The position numbers and the translations under genes were made by a program. Source: Opitutales bacterium (GTDB lineage Bacteria > Verrucomicrobiota > Verrucomicrobiia > Opitutales > Coraliomargaritaceae). From it: 64,000 bases of DNA. A model generated the notes under the pieces. It was not told the origin of the DNA. It made no database searches and saw nothing but the letters and a program-made list of their open reading frames with translations. Of this stretch, positions 58,146 through 64,000 are shown one piece after another. Position 1 is the first letter of the stretch; the number at the start of each line of letters is the position of its first letter. The DNA lies in contig JANQXM010000006.1 of NCBI GenBank assembly GCA_030729385.1, positions 54,007 to 118,006 of the forward strand. Reading direction: 5' to 3'.

Positions 58146-58213
58146 TTGTTCGGTCGTGTTATTGGTAAGTCTTTGCCGTTGCGAAGCGCTTTGATTTGTC
58201 CAGCATCGGCCAA

Positions 58214-58951
58214 ATGAAGCGACTCACTATTTTCTCGATGTCTTTACTGCTTGCCGTGTCTTTAAGCGCCGAGGTTGCGCTCCCTAAGCCGGAGCCAGTA
58301 GAGCCAGAAGTCGTGGATGCCGCTGAAGCGAAAGCTGCCGTTATTGATCTGTCGAAAGCGATTCAACCAAGAAATGCGGCTGCCATTTGGTCATATACCT
58401 CTGCTTATTTTGAAGAGGGGCGCAAGATCTCCGGCGGCACGAGTGGGGAGAAGGTGATCAAGGTCGTCGAGGTGGATGGCGTGACCTGTTATTTAATCAA
58501 GTTGACAATGGATTGGCGTTCGATTCTAGAGCGCTTGTCTGGTGTTAAATTGACTGAAGATGATTACAGTTATTATTGGGAGTATTTCAATGAGAAGGGC
58601 AGTTACAATTTGACTCTAGATGTAGGCGATAGTCATGAATTGGCTAGCCTTGAGGGGTTTGAACTCACCATCCCTTATCCCGTCAAGAAAGGTCACTCGT
58701 ATCACTCTGATGGAGATCTGTATGAAATTACGGATGATGCGGCGGCAGTGAAAGTGGCGGCTGGAGAGTTTAGCTGCGTGGTTTATCAAATGAACTTTAT
58801 CGACAAAGAAATGCCCGAGAACTCGGCACGCGAACGCTATTACATGTCGCCGGGAGTCGGTCTGGTGCGCTGGGAGATGGACGTGCAGTTAGACGGCGCT
58901 TGGGTGTTAGATGCCCGAGACGATCTAGTGAAATATGACCTAAAAAGGTAG
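58214..58951 (+). CDS. Secreted DUF3108-like hypothetical protein
   Basis: 245 residues from ATG 58214; TTG at 58196 is in frame but ATG better fits the signal peptide KRLTIFSMSLLLAVSLSAE, with cleavage near SLS-AEV. The mature protein is beta-rich; the segments GEFSCVVYQMNFIDKE and YYMSPGVGLVRWEMD fit the DUF3108 pattern of TapB-like periplasmic proteins. Function unknown; same direction as the FAD gene, so possibly in that operon. Confidence 0.6.
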   Translation: MKRLTIFSMSLLLAVSLSAEVALPKPEPVEPEVVDAAEAKAAVIDLSKAIQPRNAAAIWSYTSAYFEEGRKISGGTSGEKVIKVVEVDGVTCYLIKLTMDWRSILERLSGVKLTEDDYSYYWEYFNEKGSYNLTLDVGDSHELASLEGFELTIPYPVKKGHSYHSDGDLYEITDDAAAVKVAAGEFSCVVYQMNFIDKEMPENSARERYYMSPGVGLVRWEMDVQLDGAWVLDARDDLVKYDLKR

Positions 58952-59025
58952 CGGCGCTTATCCCTAAGCGCCATACGTCAGAGTTAGACCGTTCCAGATG
59001 GCGCTTCGGGACAAGCGCCGCTACC
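58947..59025. repeat. REP/MITE-like imperfect palindrome with 28-bp arms
   Basis: Arms at 58947-58974 and 58998-59025 are reverse complements with 2 mismatches, separated by a 23-bp loop. Each arm can also fold on itself (GGCGCTT...AAGCGCC). The unit is GC-rich and sits just after the stop of the hypothetical gene. Its size and structure resemble REP/BIME-type or MITE elements, but copy number can only be judged from the whole genome. Confidence 0.8.
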
Positions 59026-59065
59026 GCCAACTGGTGGGGCATTGAAAGTAGGCGTTCAGGAAAAC

Positions 59066-60049
59066 TCAGCTTTTGTCTGGAGGTGTCACGAGCACGCGTG
59101 TTTGTAGCCCCATCAAGTATTCAGAGAATGCTTCGCCTTCGGGCGTGTTGCGCAACACACGTTGAACCATGCCCATTTTGGCATCTAGGTTGTCGATCAT
59201 TGACACGAAGACCGCTTCAGGAGTCGCGGCCATCGCGGCGGCGCCCCATTCTTTTTCGCCCTGATGGCTGAGAATGATGTGCTCCAGGCGCTCGGTTAGG
59301 TCGGCATTGAGCTTGGATTGGATCGCGGCTTTGCGAGCTGTGCGAAACCCGAGCACGACGTGCCCCTGCAGGGTGCCGATGCGGCTCACTTTGGAGGCAA
59401 AATCACCTTCATACTCTTCGAGTTTACCGACGTCGTGGAGTATAATTCCCGCGATAGCGAGGTCGGCGTCGACTTGCGGGTAAAGTGGGAGTAGGGCGCG
59501 GCAAGCCCGCACCATGTGAGTTGTGTGCTCCAATAAGCCATGGCGATAGGCGTGGTGCATGCTGATGGCTGCAGTGCTTGTGCGGAACTGCTCGCCCCAC
59601 TCATCCATCACGCGTTGCACGGTGTCGCGAAGCTGCGGGTGCTCGATGGCGGCGATGGCATCCACAATGTCGGCCCAGAGCTCTTCCTCGGATTCCGGTG
59701 GCACTTCCACGAGTTGGCTGAGCACGCCCTCTTCGTCGGCTTCACTGGCTTCGATTTCCTCGCCAGCTTGTAGCTTCGGAGAGAAGCGGTCTTGATAGTA
59801 TTCCGTCTTTCCCGCGATGCGGACAATGGCGCCTTCGTTTACGTCCACCAGTGCGTTGTATGGCGGCGTGTTGTCGAAACAGTTGGCGGTGAAGCTGCCA
59901 CTGCTGTCTCCCAGCTCAACACTAAGGAAAGGGTTGCCGTTACGAGCCGTCTTCACGGTCTTACGTCTTAAAATATAGATGCCGCGAAAAGGTGCTGCGA
60001 GCGCCGCATCGATTTGCTTGAGTTCTTGAATCGTTTTGTAGTCGGACAT
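59066..60049 (-). CDS. YhaM-like 3'-5' exoribonuclease (OB + HD)
   Basis: 327 residues. N-terminal OB-fold (about 10-95; RGIYILRRKTVKTARNGNPF and AIVRIAGKTEYYQDRF), then an HD domain (about 160-300) with HHAYRHGLLEHTTHMVR, IILHDVGKLEEYEG and LSHQGEKEWG. This is the YhaM arrangement: a manganese-dependent exonuclease acting on RNA (and DNA) from the 3' end. Separate from corA by an inverted-repeat region. Confidence 0.88.
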   Translation of the reverse strand: MSDYKTIQELKQIDAALAAPFRGIYILRRKTVKTARNGNPFLSVELGDSSGSFTANCFDNTPPYNALVDVNEGAIVRIAGKTEYYQDRFSPKLQAGEEIEASEADEEGVLSQLVEVPPESEEELWADIVDAIAAIEHPQLRDTVQRVMDEWGEQFRTSTAAISMHHAYRHGLLEHTTHMVRACRALLPLYPQVDADLAIAGIILHDVGKLEEYEGDFASKVSRIGTLQGHVVLGFRTARKAAIQSKLNADLTERLEHIILSHQGEKEWGAAAMAATPEAVFVSMIDNLDAKMGMVQRVLRNTPEGEAFSEYLMGLQTRVLVTPPDKS

Positions 60050-60116
60050 GGCTCAGTTTATTAAGCCGACTTGCAAAAAAAGGGGAAGGTGAAAAATGTA
60101 TGAATCGCAGATTCAC

Positions 60117-60192
60117 CTCTTAATCCTAATCGTAATCCTGATCTCTTTGCTAGAAGCGATGTGGGCGGGAGGATTAAGATTAGGATTAAGAG
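60117..60192. repeat. Imperfect inverted repeat with 23-bp AATCCT-word arms
   Basis: Arms 60117-60139 and 60170-60192 match at 22 of 23 positions, with a 30-nt loop. They are built from iterated TAATCC/GGATTA words. The element sits just downstream of the corA stop, so in that orientation it could end or protect the corA transcript. Confidence 0.75.
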
Positions 60193-60195
60193 TGA

Positions 60196-61395
60196 CTACC
60201 TACCTCCGCCAATCCATCCTTTACGCCAGAAGTAGAAGGCGAGGCCGGCTGTCATGCTCAAGCAGATGGCCCAGAAGACGAAGTAAGCATATTTCCACTG
60301 AAGTTCGGGGATGTATTCGAAGTTCATCCCATAGACGCCCGCGACGAAGGTAATTGGGATGAAGAAACTGGCCATGATCGTCAGCACTTTCATGATTTCG
60401 TTCATCTTATTGCCGACGGAAGATTGATAAAGATCGTTCAGCCCAGACGCGGTTTCTCGATAGGTTTCGATCAAGTCGATCACCTGCATGGTGTGGTCCT
60501 GCACGTCACGGTAAAAGGTTTTGAGCGATTCATCGATCAGCCCAGACTCGTCACGGTAGAGCCCATCAATGAGTTCGCGTAGCGGCCATAGTGTGCGGCG
60601 TTGTAGAGAGAGGTCGCGCTTCATGGAGAACAGCTTTTGCTGGCATGCTGGGCTTGGGTGCTGCGATATCTCTTCCTCTAGATCTTCGAGCGCGGCACCG
60701 TAACCTTCAAGGAGCGGAAAAAGATGGTCCACTATACAGTCAATTAAAGTGTAGAAAAGGTAGTCTGCCTGTTGGTTGCGAAAACGGCCTTTTGGATTGG
60801 TCAATCGCTTGCGCACGGGATCAAAGACATCGCCGACTTCCTCTTGGAAAGAAATGAGCGTGTCTTTAAAAAGAAAGAAGGCGACTTGCTCGTTCTTCAG
60901 TTTCCTATCCAACACTTGGATTTGGCGAACGATGATCTGGATGTGGTCGCTAAAGGCTTCGAGTTTCGGGCGTTGGTAGGTATTGAGCACGTCCTCTGCG
61001 GAGAGGGTGTGTACACCGAAGTGCTTACAGACGCGATCTACTATTTTCGGATTCAAGCCGTCCACGTTGATCCAGCGAACTTTTTGCGCTTCTTTGCGCG
61101 GCAAGTTGAGCGCTTCGCCGATATCCGAGTATTCGTTCGTATCGTAGAAATCCGCGCCGTAGTCGACTACTGTGATGCGCACGGGTGTTTCCGCGCCTTC
61201 TTTTTCTAGGTAGTGTTCGATGCCAGGAGCTGTGCCAGGCGCGGGTTTTCTGTGTGAGTTCCCTGCTGTGCTGATCGGGTGAAACACGCTTTTCCCGATT
61301 CCTATAATCGTGGAAGTGAAAAAACTAGCAGTTTTAGAGATTGCGTCACCGGCAGCATTGGCGACGTCTTTGGCTGAATCGATCGGTTGTTTCAA
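60196..61395 (-). CDS. corA: CorA-family magnesium transporter
   Basis: 399 residues, larger than average CorA because of an N-terminal extension of about 65 residues (AAGDAISKTASFFTSTIIGI). The cytosolic funnel includes VRKRLTNPKGRFRNQ, FPLLEGYGAALEDLEEEI. The C-terminus has two membrane helices with the diagnostic VYGMNFEYIPEL (GMN selectivity motif) and a Trp/Arg-rich end. Imports Mg2+ (or Co2+). The start ATG at 61395 is the only good candidate. Confidence 0.92.
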   Translation of the reverse strand: MKQPIDSAKDVANAAGDAISKTASFFTSTIIGIGKSVFHPISTAGNSHRKPAPGTAPGIEHYLEKEGAETPVRITVVDYGADFYDTNEYSDIGEALNLPRKEAQKVRWINVDGLNPKIVDRVCKHFGVHTLSAEDVLNTYQRPKLEAFSDHIQIIVRQIQVLDRKLKNEQVAFFLFKDTLISFQEEVGDVFDPVRKRLTNPKGRFRNQQADYLFYTLIDCIVDHLFPLLEGYGAALEDLEEEISQHPSPACQQKLFSMKRDLSLQRRTLWPLRELIDGLYRDESGLIDESLKTFYRDVQDHTMQVIDLIETYRETASGLNDLYQSSVGNKMNEIMKVLTIMASFFIPITFVAGVYGMNFEYIPELQWKYAYFVFWAICLSMTAGLAFYFWRKGWIGGGR

Positions 61396-61578
61396 CAGTC
61401 AGATCGTCCAGATATAGAAGCTAAGTGCAATCGGGAATGTGTTTTTCTTTAAGATAATTGGGGCGGATACTAGTGCCTGCTTGTCGGCGAAATAGGTGCT
61501 GGTATATGCGGTAGCTCATTCCATCTTAGGTAAAATACCCTTGTCAGTCATACTCCATTCTATACCTACCAAAGCACT

Positions 61579-62937
61579 ATGAAGATTTGTTGCATTGGAG
61601 CTGGATACGTTGGAGGGCCGACTATGGCCATGATTGCACATAAGTGCGCAGGTCACACCGTCACCGTCGTGGATATCAATCAGGCGCGGATCGATGCATG
61701 GAATTCGGCGGAATTGCCGATCTTTGAGCCGGGACTCGATGAGATCGTGCAAGCCAGCCGAGGGAAGAACCTGTTCTTCTCGACCGATGTCGATACTGCG
61801 ATTCGTGAGGCGGAGATGATTTTCCTGAGCGTCAACACGCCCACCAAAACCTACGGGGTGGGTGCAGGTCGTGCTGCGGATCTTCGCTATGTTGAGAAAT
61901 GCGCCCGCAAAATCGCCGAGGTTGCTGAAGACGGTAAGATCGTTGTGGAAAAGTCCACGCTCCCTGTACGCACTGCCGAATCAGTCAAGCGCATCCTTGA
62001 GTCCAACTCGAATGGGCGCCATTTTCAGATTCTCTCCAATCCCGAGTTTCTTGCGGAAGGCACCGCCATTGAAGACCTCACCGCCCCAGACCGTGTCCTG
62101 ATCGGTGGCGACCAGACGCCTGAGGGCCTAGCGGCTATTCAAAAGCTAGTCGATGTTTACGCGGAATGGGTGCCTCGCGAAAAGATTCTGACTACAAATA
62201 TCTGGTCTTCTGAGCTCTCAAAACTCACTGCCAACGCCTTCCTAGCGCAGCGTATTTCTTCAATTAACGCCATCTCCGCGCTCTGCGAAGCGACTGGCGC
62301 GAACGTTGACGAAGTGGCGCATGCTATCGGCACAGATAGTCGTATCGGCCCTAAGTTCCTTAAATCGTCCGTCGGTTTTGGTGGCTCCTGTTTCCAAAAG
62401 GACATCCTCAATCTGGTATATCTGTGTGAGCACTTTGGTCTGCCGGATGTCGCGGCTTATTGGTATGGCGTGATTGAAATGAACGATTATCAGAAGCATC
62501 GTTTCGGTCGTCGCGTCCTTTCCAGTATGTTCAATACGGTGTCGGATAAGAAAATCGCCGTTCTCGGATTTGCCTTTAAGAAAGACACGAATGATACACG
62601 CGAGTCGGCGGCTATTTATGTCTGCCGCGATCTGCTCGAAGAGCAGGCCAATATCGCGATATACGACCCTAAGGTTTCTGCCGCGCAAATATACAAAGAC
62701 CTCGAGATCGACGCCGACCATCCGAATGTCACGCTTTGCGGCGATGCTTACGAAGCGACAAAAGATGCCCATGCTGTGTTGATCCTGACCGAATGGGACG
62801 AGTTTAAGACCCTCGATTTTAAGAAGATTCACGACAGTATGCAGTTGCCTGCTTTCCTGTTTGATGGGCGTAATATTCTCGATCTCGACGCGCTGCGTAA
62901 GATCGGCTTCGAAGCCTCCGGCATCGGCCGCGGCTAA
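61579..62937 (+). CDS. ugd: UDP-glucose 6-dehydrogenase, eukaryote-like type
   Basis: 452 residues. NAD-binding [38 protein letters not shown], the catalytic [18 protein letters not shown] (active-site Cys) and [14 protein letters not shown]. Length and the TPTKTYG and RAADL blocks resemble animal/plant UGDH more than the typical shorter bacterial enzyme. Makes UDP-glucuronate for surface polysaccharides. Monocistronic, with a gene-poor region of about 880 bp behind it. Confidence 0.95.
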   Translation: MKICCIGAGYVGGPTMAMIAHKCAGHTVTVVDINQARIDAWNSAELPIFEPGLDEIVQASRGKNLFFSTDVDTAIREAEMIFLSVNTPTKTYGVGAGRAADLRYVEKCARKIAEVAEDGKIVVEKSTLPVRTAESVKRILESNSNGRHFQILSNPEFLAEGTAIEDLTAPDRVLIGGDQTPEGLAAIQKLVDVYAEWVPREKILTTNIWSSELSKLTANAFLAQRISSINAISALCEATGANVDEVAHAIGTDSRIGPKFLKSSVGFGGSCFQKDILNLVYLCEHFGLPDVAAYWYGVIEMNDYQKHRFGRRVLSSMFNTVSDKKIAVLGFAFKKDTNDTRESAAIYVCRDLLEEQANIAIYDPKVSAAQIYKDLEIDADHPNVTLCGDAYEATKDAHAVLILTEWDEFKTLDFKKIHDSMQLPAFLFDGRNILDLDALRKIGFEASGIGRG

Positions 62938-63814
62938 TATAATACCATTTCTGAAAATATTTGATCTACTGAATTGAATGGTAGCGCAGCACCGTCTCTT
63001 CTGCCATGAGCTTGTCGAATCGCACTACCTTAAACGTCGATTGGATTTACACTGATAATCTACGGGGGCACTGACATAGAACCCTCAAGCTCTCCTCCTT
63101 GGTTAAGCATATCCTTATACACATCTTTGTCTCCTCTAGTTTACGCTAGATCAATTAAAGGCATTTTGAGTGCTCTTCTCCAATTCAGAGGAGTGCTCGA
63201 CTCTAGCCCGATTCCGGAAATAGAACAGACACAGACCCAGCTATGCTGGAAATGCAGAGCATGAGCACTTGGACGCGTCAATTGCGATGCGCTCGAAATC
63301 CGCAAAGAAGCATGATCTGAAACTCTAAGTATTCCTGCTCCTGGGCCCATTGACTCTTTAGCTAGTGCCATTCGAGACGCACGCGCGCTACCAGATCAAA
63401 CAATGTTAAAAATGGTATTGGAGCTTCGATTTTAGGTTTTTGGTCTCCGCGGGACTCGCGGTCGCAGGATTGACAATCGGCTCTGTCGGTATCTCTTTGT
63501 TGCTGATATGGGAAAGAAAAATGCTATTTTCACAACCGCTTCGCTAGAGGGTGGAGCGTTGAGAGAGGAAGCATGCCTTAGTAAGAATCACCTCCCCAAT
63601 CCTCGCCCATCGGGCTCTCTAGCGCAGCGGTTGTGAAAAAAGAACACGAAATTAAAGGAAGAGATGGCACTTGCCTGATTCGGACCCCGGGGGCACTCTG
63701 GAGTCCGCATTCAGACGGAGCTGGTCAACCCCATTTGCGTCGTCCAGCATTTGACAATCATCACTAAATCAGAACTCACAGGCTGGTTTGCCAGTTATCG
63801 ACGTTATTCGCCCT
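62938..63814. other. Gene-poor 877-bp interval
   Basis: No ORF here has a convincing family match; the longest minus-strand frame (63141-63371) looks like noise. A plus-strand run at about 63430-63547 (VSAGLAVAGLTIGSVGISLL then LIWERKM) encodes a hydrophobic stretch without a start and with a stop just upstream, and may be the remnant of a membrane protein. The interval also holds a 113-bp inverted-repeat element at 63527-63639. Confidence 0.5.
63527..63639. repeat. 113-bp inverted-repeat element with 23-bp arms
   Basis: Arms at 63527-63549 and 63617-63639 match at 22 of 23 positions (TTTTCACAACCGCT at the outer ends), enclosing a 67-bp middle with no ORF. It ends with TTTT/AAAA at the borders. 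No target-site duplication is obvious, so a MITE is only a guess. It could equally be a large transcription terminator. Confidence 0.7.
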
Positions 63815-64000
63815 ATGTCCAAAAATCTAAACATCAATCAACCCCTTCGCTTGCCAGTTCTTGCAGGCTTAATTTTTAGCATCCTTTTTGCGCTGACCGC
63901 ATTCTGTTCAGTGCTATGCGCTCAGGAAGAGGAGGCGCTTTCTTATCGTCAAACCATTGAGAAGCTGAGGCCGATGGTGCACGTTGGATTGGATCCAAAG
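63815..64000 (+). CDS. Exported protein, 3' end outside the window
   Basis: 62 codons are visible. MSKNLNINQPLRLPVLAGLI begins a signal peptide with a hydrophobic core (IFSILFALTAFCSVL) and likely cleavage after LCA, followed by QEEEALSYRQTIEKLRPM. The family cannot be named from this fragment. It lies 877 bp after ugd on the same strand. Confidence 0.6.
   Translation, partial: MSKNLNINQPLRLPVLAGLIFSILFALTAFCSVLCAQEEEALSYRQTIEKLRPMVHVGLDPK

Noticed and set aside
63141..63371. 76-residue minus-strand frame in the gene-poor interval
   Set aside because: No start context, no family features and no conserved composition; treated as noise.
63527..63639. Integron attC site
   Set aside because: The arms do not carry the RYYYAAC/GTTRRRY core pairs, and no integrase or cassette array is near.

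Overview
The window reads like a chromosome segment of a marine Verrucomicrobiota bacterium, most likely class Opitutia (Puniceicoccales / Coraliomargarita-like). This is an inference from gene content: two PEP-CTERM exported proteins, a suf operon led by a Fur-family regulator, a kinase-PEGA-FGE protein like those of the Planctomycetes-Verrucomicrobia-Chlamydiae group, an alpha/beta-fused 2-oxoacid dehydrogenase E1, and a UDP-glucose dehydrogenase that looks like the animal/plant type. No phage, CRISPR array, rRNA or tRNA gene was found. Coding density is high and most of the window is ordinary chromosomal housekeeping.

Layout. 1-6.9 kb: surface glycosylation block (GtrA, two GT2 glycosyltransferases, two large membrane GT39-like proteins, FkbM methyltransferase). 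One of these genes carries an in-frame TAA, after which about 104 codons remain open in the same frame. 6.9-11.7 kb: DNA repair and replication (uvrC, cinA/pncC, holA) and a PEP-CTERM protein. 11.8-16.5 kb: minus-strand operon fur-like-sufC-sufB-sufD-sufT, with Fur/PerR-type palindromes upstream. 16.7-24.3 kb: rsmE, PAS-SpoIIE phosphatase, dtd, a thioredoxin-like protein, glpK behind a hybrid histidine kinase, and a FIST sensor protein. 24.6-30.9 kb: a single-polypeptide E1alpha-E1beta-lipoyl-E2 dehydrogenase, queF, a Cys-rich unknown, DUF456 and lysS. 31.2-41.1 kb: rny (with an unusual twin-hairpin leader), a DUF481 protein, an M3 peptidase, an MDR oxidoreductase, a membrane hybrid kinase and leuA. 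41.4-48.7 kb: a CoaC-like flavoprotein, the pseudokinase-PEGA-FGE protein, purB, a PPi-type phosphofructokinase and a frameshifted PEP-CTERM gene. 48.7-53.1 kb: nicotinamide riboside kinase and pnuC, a Dabb protein, thrH, a DUF4136 lipoprotein, DUF3127, an isoprenylcysteine methyltransferase-like protein and a nitroreductase. 53.2-59 kb: light-damage cluster of two photolyase/cryptochrome genes, an SDR and an FAD oxidoreductase. 59-64 kb: a YhaM-like nuclease, corA, ugd, a gene-poor gap of about 880 bp and the start of an exported protein.

The most unusual signals are not new gene families. They are: (i) two hairpins with different stems but the same 9-nt loop in the rny leader, whose loop is complementary to the start of the rny coding region; (ii) two genes each broken by one small lesion, with the broken frame otherwise intact; (iii) the E1-E2 fusion; (iv) an atypical Fur protein at the head of suf with matching palindromes; (v) several intergenic inverted repeats and iterated-word spacers. 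None could be checked against databases here; all family names rest on recognised motifs.
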